Positions 34,109 through 43,460 of a DNA stretch of 64,000 nucleotides are shown one piece after another. The translations under genes and the position numbers were made by a program. Within the stretch, counting starts at the first letter, position 1; each line of letters starts with the position of its first letter. Source of the stretch: Bacillota bacterium (GTDB lineage: Bacteria > Bacillota > UBA4882 > UBA8346); NCBI GenBank assembly GCA_023400055.1, contig JAEXFN010000020.1, forward strand, positions 233,682-297,681. Direction: 5' to 3'. A model generated the notes under the pieces. That model made no database searches, had not been told where the DNA came from, and saw only the letters and a list, made by a program, of their open reading frames with translations.

Positions 34109-37100
34109 TTAAAAACTGAACAACTCCAACTGATCCGTTTCCGACATTCCTTTTAGGCAGCCGTGCTTCTGGAGCACTTCGATCACCGCCGAAGTCAGCC
34201 GGGCCCGGCTCTTCAGATCCTCAATGGAACGGAATTCCCCTTCCTCCCGGGCAGCCGCAATATAGCTGGCGGCATTGTCGCCCAGACCCTGCAAGGCGGC
34301 GAGCGGCGGCAACAGCCCTTCGGGAGTGATCTGGAACTTGTGCGGGTGGGAATGGTAGATATCCACCCGGAGGAACTTGATCCCCCGCAGAAGCGCTTCC
34401 AGGACCATCTCCAGGATCGTCTCCAGGTTCTTCTCTTTCTGGGTGGCGTCGTTGCCCTTGGCGCGGATATCTTCCAGGGCGCTGCGAACCGCCGCTTCGC
34501 CGTGGACCACGATATCGGCGTCGAACTCGTCGGCCCGGACGCTGAAATAGGTGGCATAATAGGCATCCGGGTACTTGACCTTGAAATAGGCGATCCGGAA
34601 GGCCATCATTACATAGGCCACGGCATGCGCCTTCGGGAACATGTATTTGATCTTCAGGCAGGAATCGATATACCAGTCGGGCACCTGATGCTCCTTCATC
34701 AGCTTGATATCATCGGGTTCCAGGCCCCGGCCTTTGCGGACCTTCTCCATGATCTTAAAGGCCGATTTGGGCGGCAGCTTTTTATAGAGCAAGTAGTTCA
34801 TGATATCGTCCCGGGTCGAGATGACCTCGGACAGTTTGGCCTTGCCCGATTTGATCAGCTCCTGAGCGTTGCCCAGCCAGACGTTGGTGCCGTGCGACAG
34901 ACCGGAGATATAGATCAGCTCCGAAAACGTGATCGGTTTGGTGTCGGTCAGCATCTGCCGGACAAAACCGGTGCCGAACTCAGGAATCCCCAAAGTTCCC
35001 AGATCGAAGCCGAGCTGCTCGGGGGTCAACCCCAACGGTTCGACCGAAGTAAAGATGCGCATGACCTCCGGATCGCCCATGGTCACCGACTTGGGATCGA
35101 TGCCGGTCAGATCCTGTAGCATGCGGATGACCGTCGGATCATCGTGGCCCAGAATATCCAGTTTGACCAGCCGGCCTTCCAAGGCACCATGGAAATCAAA
35201 ATGGGTCGTGATCCATTCCGCGTTCTTATCGTTGGCCGGATACTGAATCGGCGTAAAACGGTAAATCTCCTCATTGCGCGGCACCACCACCATGCCGCCG
35301 GGATGCTGACCGGTGGAACGCCGGACCCCGGTGCAGCCTTTGACCAGCCGGTTGATCTCCGCCTGGCGCAGCCGGATCCCTTTATCCTCCATATACCCTT
35401 TGACAAATCCGAAGGCCATCTTTTCGGCGAGGCCGGTAATGGTTCCGGCCCGGAAAACGTAACCCTTGCCGAAGAGCTCCTCGGTATAATGATGCACGGT
35501 GGACTGGTATTCGCCGGAGAAATTCAAGTCGATATCCGGCTCTTTATCGCCTTCAAAGCCCATGAAGGTAGCGAACGGGATATCCTGACCGTCGCGGATC
35601 ATGGCCTGGCCGCAACGGGGACAATTCTTCGGCGGCAGATCGTAACCGGAACCGATGGAACCGGTCTCCATAAACTCGCTGTAAAGGCAGTCGGGGCAAC
35701 GGTAGTGGGCTTGTAACGGGTTGACCTCGGTGATCTTGCACATTGTCGCCACAAACGACGATCCGACTGATCCCCGCGAACCGACCAGGTAGTTATCGTC
35801 CAACGACTTCTTGACCAGTTTCTGGGCGATCAGATACAAGACCGCGTAGCCGTGGCCGATGATGCTCTTGAGTTCCCATTCCAAGCGATCCTCGACCAGT
35901 TTCGGCAGCGGATCCCCATAAAGTTCCTTGGCCCGCCGGTAAGACATCTCCCGGATCTCCTGATCGGCACCGTCGATGATCGGCGGATGGAATTCTTCGA
36001 CGATCGGTCGGACATCCCCAATCTGTTCCAGGATCAGTCGCGGGTTCTTGATGACCACGGTTTCCGCCAGTTCCGGTCCGAGATAAGCGAACTCGGCGAG
36101 CATCTCATCGGTGGTCCGGAAGTAGAGTGGCGTCTTTTTATCGGCGTCTTCAAAACCTTGGCCCATCAATAAGATCCGCCGGTAAATCTCCTCGTGGGGA
36201 TTGAGAAAATGGGCGTCGCAGGTGGCCACCACCGGCTTGCCCAACTGTTGGGCGATCTGGCAGATCCGGCGGTTGTTCTCCTGCAGTTCCGCCGCGGAGG
36301 CCACCCGTCCGGAATCGATCAGAAATTGATTGTTAGCCAGTGGCTGAATCTCCAGATAATCATAGAAGTCGGCCATCTCCAGCAATTGCTCTTCGGCGGC
36401 GCCGTCCAACATCGCCTGGTAGAACTCGCCGGCTTCGCAGGCCGTCCCCAACAGCAAGCCTTCCCTGAGTTCGACCAGCCGGGAGCGGGGAATCCGCGGA
36501 TGGCGGTGAAAATATTGCACATGGGAGTCGGATACCAACCGGTAAAGGTTTTTCAAACCCACCTGCGTTTTGACCAGGATCACGATATGGTAGGTCTTGA
36601 GATGGTCGACGCTCCCTTCTTTGATCAAAACATTCAGATCGTTCAACGTCTGAAAGCCGCGGTCCGCCACTTTCTCCAGCGCTTTCAAGAAAATTCCGGC
36701 GGCGCAGGCGGCATCGTCCACCGCCCGGTGATGATTGACCAGTTCCAGGCCGAGCTCTTTCGCCAGATTATTCAGGCGGTAACTCTTTAAATTCGGCCAG
36801 ACTGAGCGGGCCAGGGTTAGCGTATCTAAATATGGCGGAGCAATCTTTTGGTCGAAAAATTTCTGGCATTTGGCTTTGATGAAACCGACGTCGAATTGGG
36901 CATTATGGGCGACCAGCACCGCGCCGGCGGCGAATTGCATAAACTCGGTCAACACCGTGGCGGGGTCCGGGGCATTTTCCACCATCTCCGGGGTGATCCC
37001 GGTCAACTTTTGAATCTCGGCCGAGATCTCCTTGCCGGGTTTAATCATCCGGTGGAATTCCCCGACGATCTGACCGTTCTCCAGCTTGACGGCTCCGATT

Positions 37101-38422
37101 TCCAGCAGATCTTCTTTCCGGGGATTGAAACCGGTCGTTTCCAGATCGAAGACGACCAGCGTACTTTCGGCAATGGTGGCGGTCGCGGCGGCGTCAATTA
37201 CAATCGGTGTGCCGTCATTGACCAGATAGCCTTCCAAACCGTAAATCACTTTGATTCCGGCTTTCTTGCCGGCTTGATACGCGTCAGGATAAGCTTGAAC
37301 CACACCGTGATCGGTGATGGCGATCGCCGGATGCCCCCATTCGGCGGCCAGTTTCACCGCGGCGGTAGCTTCCGCCGTGGCATCCATGGCGCTCATCTTG
37401 GTATGCAGATGCAATTCGATCCGTTTTTCCGGTGCCAGATCCAACCGTTTGACCGGTTCGGCCCGGTTGATGTCGGAAACCATCAGATTGAGCTCTTTGG
37501 AATAGGGATCATATTGCAGGTTACCCCGGATCGTTACCCAGGCGCCTTCCTTCATGGCTTCCTCAAGCTGATGTTCGCCCCGCGGGAAAATCTTGAAACT
37601 GAGCGAATCGCTGTAATCGGTGACATCGCCGAGGTAGAACTTTTTGCCGGTTTTCGAAACCTTGACTTCCCAGCGGAAGACCTCGCCCCGGATGACCGCG
37701 CCTTCCTGCTCTTCGGTCAGTTGATTGATGGGGACAGGCTGGGCATTGATTTTCTTGCCATAGATCTCGGAACCGCCGCCGGATTTCCCGCTCGAAACCG
37801 TTTTTTCCTGCGCCGGAGGAGCCGATTTGAGCAAAGCCTGGATCGCCTCGGCTTCTTCTTGTTCCATCTGATTTTGGGTGGTCAGAATCTGCTCTTCGAA
37901 ATCGCCGACCACGAATTCCAGCCGCAATTTTCCGAAAATAAACTCCTGGAGCAGCTCAGCCAATTCTTCCTGGTGGCGGCTCAGATAGGCCACGCCCGCT
38001 TCGTTCCGGACCTGGACTTCGAGGAGATTGTCACTTAACAGGCGGTACTTGGCCTCGACCAGCCAACCGTTCATTCCGGGGAATTTGGCCGTTGCCGCGG
38101 TACTGAAACGGTTCCAATTCCGTTCCAGCCGCTCGCGAAGAACCGGCAAATTTTCCGGACAAACGGCCTTTATTTTAACTTTGGAGATGCCAAGCACCAA
38201 TGCTTGCAAGGCATTTTCCAATTCGGCAATCTGAGCCGGGGTTAACGCCTGGTTTAAAAATAACGTAATCGACCAGGAGGATTCCTTGGTGTTCACCAGA
38301 ATCTCCTGAATCATGCCCTCTTCCAGAATCGCGGCGATCGGAAACGAAAAGGGGACTTCTTCAATCCCCCTAAACACTTTTAATGAGCGGTTATCCGGTT
38401 TTATCAAATATTGTTCGGACAT
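34109..38422 (-). CDS. polC: DNA polymerase III PolC
   Basis: Replicative polymerase of low-GC Gram-positives, about 1437 residues, the normal size. In order: N-terminal domain (1-235), OB fold (from about 239, GEVFRWEVK), PHP domain (from about 336, ELHLHTKMSAMD), DEDD proofreading exonuclease inserted in it (about 417, VVFDLETTGF), PHP remainder, a zinc module with two CPxC pairs (CPDC, CPRC) near 905, and the catalytic Asp pair in PDIDLNFSG near 962, then the fingers and helix-hairpin-helix end. The ATG at 38422 follows AAGGA; a 35-codon upstream extension overlapping proS is discounted. It starts 35 bases after proS. Confidence 0.97.
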   Translation of the reverse strand: MSEQYLIKPDNRSLKVFRGIEEVPFSFPIAAILEEGMIQEILVNTKESSWSITLFLNQALTPAQIAELENALQALVLGISKVKIKAVCPENLPVLRERLERNWNRFSTAATAKFPGMNGWLVEAKYRLLSDNLLEVQVRNEAGVAYLSRHQEELAELLQEFIFGKLRLEFVVGDFEEQILTTQNQMEQEEAEAIQALLKSAPPAQEKTVSSGKSGGGSEIYGKKINAQPVPINQLTEEQEGAVIRGEVFRWEVKVSKTGKKFYLGDVTDYSDSLSFKIFPRGEHQLEEAMKEGAWVTIRGNLQYDPYSKELNLMVSDINRAEPVKRLDLAPEKRIELHLHTKMSAMDATAEATAAVKLAAEWGHPAIAITDHGVVQAYPDAYQAGKKAGIKVIYGLEGYLVNDGTPIVIDAAATATIAESTLVVFDLETTGFNPRKEDLLEIGAVKLENGQIVGEFHRMIKPGKEISAEIQKLTGITPEMVENAPDPATVLTEFMQFAAGAVLVAHNAQFDVGFIKAKCQKFFDQKIAPPYLDTLTLARSVWPNLKSYRLNNLAKELGLELVNHHRAVDDAACAAGIFLKALEKVADRGFQTLNDLNVLIKEGSVDHLKTYHIVILVKTQVGLKNLYRLVSDSHVQYFHRHPRIPRSRLVELREGLLLGTACEAGEFYQAMLDGAAEEQLLEMADFYDYLEIQPLANNQFLIDSGRVASAAELQENNRRICQIAQQLGKPVVATCDAHFLNPHEEIYRRILLMGQGFEDADKKTPLYFRTTDEMLAEFAYLGPELAETVVIKNPRLILEQIGDVRPIVEEFHPPIIDGADQEIREMSYRRAKELYGDPLPKLVEDRLEWELKSIIGHGYAVLYLIAQKLVKKSLDDNYLVGSRGSVGSSFVATMCKITEVNPLQAHYRCPDCLYSEFMETGSIGSGYDLPPKNCPRCGQAMIRDGQDIPFATFMGFEGDKEPDIDLNFSGEYQSTVHHYTEELFGKGYVFRAGTITGLAEKMAFGFVKGYMEDKGIRLRQAEINRLVKGCTGVRRSTGQHPGGMVVVPRNEEIYRFTPIQYPANDKNAEWITTHFDFHGALEGRLVKLDILGHDDPTVIRMLQDLTGIDPKSVTMGDPEVMRIFTSVEPLGLTPEQLGFDLGTLGIPEFGTGFVRQMLTDTKPITFSELIYISGLSHGTNVWLGNAQELIKSGKAKLSEVISTRDDIMNYLLYKKLPPKSAFKIMEKVRKGRGLEPDDIKLMKEHQVPDWYIDSCLKIKYMFPKAHAVAYVMMAFRIAYFKVKYPDAYYATYFSVRADEFDADIVVHGEAAVRSALEDIRAKGNDATQKEKNLETILEMVLEALLRGIKFLRVDIYHSHPHKFQITPEGLLPPLAALQGLGDNAASYIAAAREEGEFRSIEDLKSRARLTSAVIEVLQKHGCLKGMSETDQLELFSF

Positions 38423-38457
38423 TCCTTGCTTGCTCCCCAATATAACTTTATCGACCC

Positions 38458-40170
38458 TTAGCGGTTTTCGCGCAGACACTGCTGGATGAAAGCAGCCGCA
38501 TTGGCAGCGACTTCGGCCAACGGCCACCGCTCCTCGGCTCCGGTCTGGCGGTATTTGACTTCCACTTCGCCCTGGGCCAGGCCTTTTGGCCCAACCGTGA
38601 TCCGCAGCGGAATTCCAATCAGATCGGCATCTTTAAATTTCACACCGGGCCGTTCGTTGCGATCATCGAGCAATGCCTCGATCCCCGCCGCGTTAAGCTG
38701 TTCGTAAAGTTCCGTGGCCACCTGGAGCTGATCGGCGCTTACCGCGACAATGTGCGCCTGGTACGGCGCGATAGCCATCGGCCATTTGATGCCGTTGGCG
38801 TCATAGTTCTGCTCAATGGCGGCAGCCATGGTCCGGCTGACTCCGATTCCGTAACATCCCATCACCATCAGCTGGCTTTGGCCTTTCTCATCGAGGTAGG
38901 TCGCGCCCAACGCTTTGCTGTATTTGACACCCAATTTGAAGATTTGGCCGGCCTCGATTCCCCGGACCTGTTGCAGATGGCCGTGGCAACGCGGGCATTC
39001 CTCGCCGGGGTTGGCGGTCCGGAGATCGCGATACATGACCTTTTTAAAGTCCCGTTCCGGCTCGGCATTCCGGTAATGGTAACCTTCCCGGTTGGCCCCG
39101 ACGACCACTTGGTGCAATTCTTGCACCAGATTGTCGGCATAGACCGTAATTTTTTCATCCAGACCCACCGGCCCGACATAACCCACCGGCAAACCGTGCA
39201 CCGCGTGCAATTCTTCGGGAGGCGCCAGATAAAGCTTCTTGCCGCCCAGACTGTTATATAGCTTAATCTCATTAACCTGGTCGCAACCGCGCACCAGTAC
39301 CGCGATGTAACCATCGCCGGTTCCGTAAAAGAGGGTCTTTACCGTCTGCTCGGGCGCCACTTTCAGAAAAGCGGATACCTCATCGATGGTTTTTTGACCG
39401 GGCGTCTCCACCAATTCCAAGGGGGCCGGCGCGCCAGCGCCGGCTGCGGGAACTTCGGAAACCGCCTTTTCGATATTGGCCGCATAATTGCAGGTGTCGC
39501 AGTAAAGGATCAGGGCTTCTCCGGCTTCGGCCAAGACCATGAACTCTTGGCTGACATTGCCGCCGATGGCCCCGGAATCGGCTTCCACCGGCCGGAATTG
39601 CAAGCCGCACCTGGTAAATACCCGGGTGTAAGCGCGATACATCGCCTGATAACTTTCCTCGAGGCCGGCCTCATCCAGATCAAACGAATACAGATCCTTC
39701 ATGATGAACTCTCTGCCGCGCATCAAACCAAAACGGGGCCGGATCTCATCCCGATATTTATTTTGAATCTGATAAAGCCGCAGGGGAAGATCGCGATAAG
39801 ACCGGACTTCGCTTTTCACCACCGTGGTGATGATCTCCTCGTGCGTCGGACCCAGACAAAATTCCCGTTTATGCCGGTCTACCAGACGAAACATCTCATC
39901 GCCATAAATGTCCCAGCGTCCGCTCTCTTTCCAGATCTCCGCCGGTTGCACGATGGGCAGCGCCAACTCCTGTCCGTCTTCCCGTTCCATCTCTTCCCGG
40001 ACGATCCTGGCAATTTTGGCGATCACCCGTTGCGCCAACGGCAGATAAGTATACATACCCGCTGCTGATTTGCGGATCATCCCGGCCCGCAGCATCAATT
40101 GATGGCTGACGATCTCCGCCTCGGCCGGCGTCTCCCGTAAAGTCGGCGCAAATAGTTTTGACTGTCTCAT
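38458..40170 (-). CDS. proS: Prolyl-tRNA synthetase, bacterial type
   Basis: 570 residues, class II. Motif 2 RPRFGLMRGREFIMKDLYSF (about residue 140), a 180-residue INS editing insertion that clears Ala-tRNA(Pro), motif 3 GCYGIGVSRTMAA near 445, and the anticodon domain at the end. It is preceded by the 460-base gap with array 3; no T-box is visible there. Confidence 0.97.
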   Translation of the reverse strand: MRQSKLFAPTLRETPAEAEIVSHQLMLRAGMIRKSAAGMYTYLPLAQRVIAKIARIVREEMEREDGQELALPIVQPAEIWKESGRWDIYGDEMFRLVDRHKREFCLGPTHEEIITTVVKSEVRSYRDLPLRLYQIQNKYRDEIRPRFGLMRGREFIMKDLYSFDLDEAGLEESYQAMYRAYTRVFTRCGLQFRPVEADSGAIGGNVSQEFMVLAEAGEALILYCDTCNYAANIEKAVSEVPAAGAGAPAPLELVETPGQKTIDEVSAFLKVAPEQTVKTLFYGTGDGYIAVLVRGCDQVNEIKLYNSLGGKKLYLAPPEELHAVHGLPVGYVGPVGLDEKITVYADNLVQELHQVVVGANREGYHYRNAEPERDFKKVMYRDLRTANPGEECPRCHGHLQQVRGIEAGQIFKLGVKYSKALGATYLDEKGQSQLMVMGCYGIGVSRTMAAAIEQNYDANGIKWPMAIAPYQAHIVAVSADQLQVATELYEQLNAAGIEALLDDRNERPGVKFKDADLIGIPLRITVGPKGLAQGEVEVKYRQTGAEERWPLAEVAANAAAFIQQCLRENR

Positions 40171-40333
40171 CCAGATACCCCCGTAATTCTCTCTTCATTC
40201 TTATTCTTATTTTACTCACCTTTCGCAACGCAAAAAATAAGCGAAAGGCTGAAGCGCCAAGGTTTTTCTAAAACAGAAATTGGAGCCGACCCATCGGTCC
40301 AAGTTAAGTCCAAACCCATTGAAAAATTATTCC

Positions 40334-40624
40334 GGCTCAAATTTCGATTTTAATGGCCAATAATTTAATAATTGTGAACGATTTTTCATTTATTCAGATC
40401 GGAAAATTATTTCTCATGATCGAAAAATTACTTTCAGAGATCGAAATTGCAATTCTCATGATCGAAAAATCATTTATCCGGAGCGAATTTTTATTTTCCA
40501 TGATCAAAAAACCGTTTTTCATCATGGAAAAATTAATTCTCCGGATCGATATTTTATTTCTATGGATCGGAATTACAATTTGTCGCTCGAAAAAACAATT
40601 TTCGGCTCGAAATTTCATTTTAAG
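40334..40624. repeat. 21-bp tandem array 3 (ATCG family)
   Basis: About fourteen units, exactly 21 bases apart from 40334 until the last two, which are spaced by 20. The consensus starts GATCGAAAAATT and continues with a TTTC-rich half ending CAT or CCG, matching array 2. It begins 7 bases after the ispG stop codon and no terminator separates them, so it is probably transcribed as the ispG 3' region or as an ispG-proS spacer. Both strands have long open frames without ribosome sites. The part nearer proS (40171-40333) holds nothing else I recognise. Confidence 0.85.
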
Positions 40625-40630
40625 CAATGC

Positions 40631-41737
40631 TTATGTATCCATGCTCTCGACAACTTTTTCCTCTGCCAAAGTTGAGTTATGTTCGAGAAATCGTTTCAGC
40701 TCTTCCTGTAAAGCGGCGATGATCTCCGTCTCCGGTACTTTTTTGACGATTTCGCCGCGCCGGAAGATTAATCCTTCCCCTTTGCCGCAGGCGACGCCCA
40801 GATCGGCTTCTCTGGCTTCGCCCGGCCCATTGACGGCGCAGCCCATCACGGCGATTCGTAATGGCGCTTTTATCCCCGCAACCAGCGCCTCCACTTTTTC
40901 CGCCAACGGCTCGAGATTTACCTGGCAACGGCCGCAGGTCGGACAGGAAACCACCGCCGCGCCGAAGTCGCGCAATCCCATGCATTGCAGGATTTCCTTG
41001 CCCACTTCCACCTCACGGAGCGGATCGCCGGTCAACGAGACTCGGATCGTATCGCCGAGGCCCTCGGCCAACAAAATCCCCAATCCCACCGCGGAACGGA
41101 TCGATCCCTTAAACCAGGTGCCCGCCTCGGTGATCCCGGTATGAAACGGATAATCGCATTTCTCGGCCAGCAGTCGGTAGGCTGCGAGGGTATGAGGCAC
41201 CGAGGAGGCTTTCAAGGAAACCACGATATCGCTAAAGTTCTCCGCTTCCAAAAGCCGGATGTGATTTAAGGCGCTTTCGACCATTGCCTGAGGCGTCGGA
41301 CTGTGGTATTTATCCAGCAGTTCCCGTTCCAGGGAACCGGCATTCACTCCGATCCGGATCGGAACGCCCCGTTCTTTCGCTTTGGCGGCCAAAAGCCGGA
41401 CTCGGTCGCGGCCGCCGATGTTGCCGGGATTGATCCGCAGCTTGGCAACGCCGGCTTCGATAGCGGTCAACGCCAAGCGATAATCGAAATGGATATCGGC
41501 CACCAGCGGAATGGCAATGGCCCGGACCAAAGCTGACAGATTGGCGGCAGCCTCCGCGTCGGGAACTGCCACCCGGATAATCTCACAGCCGGAATCCGCC
41601 AAACGTTGGATCTGATTCAGCGTGGCCTGAAGGTCCCGGGTATCGGTATTGGTCATCGATTGCACCGGAATCGGATGCTGCCCGCCGATGACGGTAGCGC
41701 CGATCCGGACTTCTCGGGTAAGTCGTCGAATCGCCAT
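40631..41737 (-). CDS. ispG: 4-hydroxy-3-methylbut-2-enyl diphosphate synthase
   Basis: Sixth step of the MEP isoprenoid pathway. About 368 residues with an N-terminal barrel (VADIHFDYRLAL, LRINPGN) and a C-terminal 4Fe-4S domain with ligands in SCPTCGRC and GCAVNGPGEA. The ATG at 41737 lies 7 bases after GGAAGG; the ORF start five codons earlier has no such site. It works in the same pathway as dxr three genes upstream, but has its own promoter. Confidence 0.96.
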   Translation of the reverse strand: MAIRRLTREVRIGATVIGGQHPIPVQSMTNTDTRDLQATLNQIQRLADSGCEIIRVAVPDAEAAANLSALVRAIAIPLVADIHFDYRLALTAIEAGVAKLRINPGNIGGRDRVRLLAAKAKERGVPIRIGVNAGSLERELLDKYHSPTPQAMVESALNHIRLLEAENFSDIVVSLKASSVPHTLAAYRLLAEKCDYPFHTGITEAGTWFKGSIRSAVGLGILLAEGLGDTIRVSLTGDPLREVEVGKEILQCMGLRDFGAAVVSCPTCGRCQVNLEPLAEKVEALVAGIKAPLRIAVMGCAVNGPGEAREADLGVACGKGEGLIFRRGEIVKKVPETEIIAALQEELKRFLEHNSTLAEEKVVESMDT

Positions 41738-41765
41738 AACTCTGCCTTCCATTTTTCTCTTTACG

Positions 41766-41794
41766 ATTATATCATTGAAAAAGATTGATGTTAA
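41766..41794 (-). promoter_or_regulatory. Promoter of ispG
   Basis: Minus strand -35 TTAACA (41789-41794), exactly 17 bases, -10 TATAAT (41766-41771), 29 bases before the start codon. It follows a terminator, so ispG-proS-polC is a separate transcription unit. Confidence 0.78.
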
Positions 41795-41922
41795 GCAAAC
41801 TTTTTCAAAAAACTGCTGACAATCGAGAACCCGTTTTCAGTTTCTCAAATCAACCCTACTGAGGTTATCATTCAATAACTGTTTCCACAGCGGGGTAACC
41901 ACTGAATTGGCCTCATTCAATG

Positions 41923-41944
41923 AAAAAAACTGTCTTTCGACAGT
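41923..41944 (-). terminator. Intrinsic terminator of the zinc-ribbon gene
   Basis: ACTGTC GAAA GACAGT hairpin, followed on the minus strand by seven Ts, directly after the stop codon at 41948. It ends the rpsB-to-rseP gene run. Confidence 0.88.
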
Positions 41945-41947
41945 CGC

Positions 41948-42361
41948 TTAGCGTTTTTTAGCACACGCATCGCATAAACCACGATTTTGGCGCACCTGGG
42001 CCGAAGCTTCCTTGCCGCAAATCCGGCAGAAATCGCCCATTTTCTTCGAACATTCCATGCAAAGTCCGGTTTTACGTACAAAAGAATCGTGTCGGCCACA
42101 AGCCGTACAGACGCATTGATTGCAATACCCGTGGTGTTCTTTTAGCTCGCTGGGCGCAATTTTTCCACAGGAACGGCAGCTCCATATGCCGTCGCGCTTG
42201 CTGGTCAATTCTTTCACGCAAAACTCGCATAAATTATGGGTTTTTAAAATCCGGGCGGTCCGGATCGAATTGCCACAACGCGAACAGAAACGTTCGCCCT
42301 TGGGGCCGGTACTGCGGCCCTCCCGGCTGGGATCGGCCCAGATTTTTTTGGGTTTCGGCAT
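41948..42361 (-). CDS. Protein of four tandem zinc ribbons, unknown function
   Basis: About 137 residues with eight CxxC knuckles in four pairs: CSRC/CEFC, CRSC/CNQC, CTAC/CMEC and CRIC/CDAC. In each pair the knuckles are about 13-17 residues apart, so four rubredoxin-like zinc ribbons follow one another. The N-terminus is basic. I do not recognise a named family. The ATG at 42361 follows GGAGG by 6 bases, and that ribosome site is the last codons of rseP, so the two are coupled. It may bind nucleic acid or act in protein assembly; the sequence does not say which. Confidence 0.78.
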   Translation of the reverse strand: MPKPKKIWADPSREGRSTGPKGERFCSRCGNSIRTARILKTHNLCEFCVKELTSKRDGIWSCRSCGKIAPSELKEHHGYCNQCVCTACGRHDSFVRKTGLCMECSKKMGDFCRICGKEASAQVRQNRGLCDACAKKR

Positions 42362-42363
42362 AC

Positions 42364-43455
42364 TCATCCTCCAAAGAATCTACGAAAACTGTTGATTACG
42401 TCGCCGTAAGCGATCCACAGCCCAAGGATGACCACCGCGACCAACCCAATCATCTGGGCAAAAGCTTTCTGTTCTCCCGAAAACTCTTTACGGAAGATCC
42501 GTTCCAAAAGCAAGATGACGATCCAACCGCCATCCAATAGCGGCAACGGTAACGGCAGCAGATTAAACAGGAAAAGGAACAGGCTGATCTGAATCGCAAA
42601 CGACATTATATTATAAGGATGGATCCGCATCATCTGTTCGACGACAGCCACCATTCCGATGGGACCCATAAATCTCCCTTCCACTTTGCCGCGGAACATC
42701 AAGGCGAAGGTCTTGATATAACCTTGGATGAAAGCGGCCGGATAAGTAAATGCGATTTTAACGGCTTCTTTAAGCGAAGCGCGTTCATAAACGGGAACCG
42801 CGTTGATACCAATGAAGTATCCCTTGCCAACCGGATTCGGCATCGGAGTGATTTGTTTGACGATTACCGATTGGTTGCGCAGAATCTTGATGGTCAAAGG
42901 TTGGGCGCCGTATTGCTGAACATATTTTGAGATGTCCCGCCAATCTTTGATCGGATTCCCATTGATGGCCACGATTTTATCGCCCGGTTTGATGCCGGAA
43001 TCGAAGGCCGGTGTGCCGGGAATCGCTTGCTCCACCACTGAACTAAAACTGTTGAATTTACTGGGCAGGCCGATAAAAGCCGATGTAACGAAGAGCATAA
43101 TAATTGCCAAGAACAAGTTGAAGACCGGCCCGGCGGCAATGATACAAATCTTTTTCCAAAGCGCCTGATACTGAAAGGACTCCTCTTTCCGGAGTGGTTC
43201 TTCGTCGGATTCGCCTTCTAACGCCATATCCATGCCCGCAATCTTACAAAAACCGCCGAGCAAGATCCAACGGAACGAATATTGGATGCCGTTATGGGTA
43301 AATTTCCCGATGAGCGGCCCGAAACCAACCGCAAACTCATAAACTTTCACGCCAAAAAAACGAGCGGTAATAAAATGGCCGAATTCATGTACAACCACCA
43401 GAAAGCTCAAGAGTAACACGACGATCCAAGCGGCGTTAAAAATATTGTATGGCAT
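42364..43455 (-). CDS. rseP: RIP zinc metalloprotease RseP/RasP
   Basis: Site-2 intramembrane protease. About 363 residues, four membrane helices. HEFGH at residues 23-27 holds two zinc ligands, a single PDZ domain is in the middle (GTPAFDSGIKPGDKIVAING), and NLLPLPLPLLDGG near residue 300 holds the third ligand. The ATG at 43455 has GGAAGG 8 bases upstream. It starts 5 bases after dxr. Confidence 0.95.
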   Translation of the reverse strand: MPYNIFNAAWIVVLLLSFLVVVHEFGHFITARFFGVKVYEFAVGFGPLIGKFTHNGIQYSFRWILLGGFCKIAGMDMALEGESDEEPLRKEESFQYQALWKKICIIAAGPVFNLFLAIIMLFVTSAFIGLPSKFNSFSSVVEQAIPGTPAFDSGIKPGDKIVAINGNPIKDWRDISKYVQQYGAQPLTIKILRNQSVIVKQITPMPNPVGKGYFIGINAVPVYERASLKEAVKIAFTYPAAFIQGYIKTFALMFRGKVEGRFMGPIGMVAVVEQMMRIHPYNIMSFAIQISLFLFLFNLLPLPLPLLDGGWIVILLLERIFRKEFSGEQKAFAQMIGLVAVVILGLWIAYGDVINSFRRFFGG

Positions 43456-43460
43456 GAACT

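Noticed and set aside
36848..38038. A 396-codon plus-strand open frame opposite polC
   Set aside because: It lies wholly inside polC on the other strand, has no ribosome site, and its composition mirrors the polC codon bias. The same holds for the 350-codon frame at 1983-3035 opposite recQ.
40171..40333. T-box riboswitch before proS
   Set aside because: No T-box consensus or antiterminator-terminator pair is visible.
40353..41144. A 263-codon plus-strand gene spanning array 3 and ispG
   Set aside because: Its second half is antisense to ispG and its first half is array sequence; the ATG has no ribosome site.
41840..41915. A seventh 21-bp array upstream of ispG
   Set aside because: TTCAATAACT is shared with array 4, but no second unit falls at a 21-base distance, so it is at most one relic unit.
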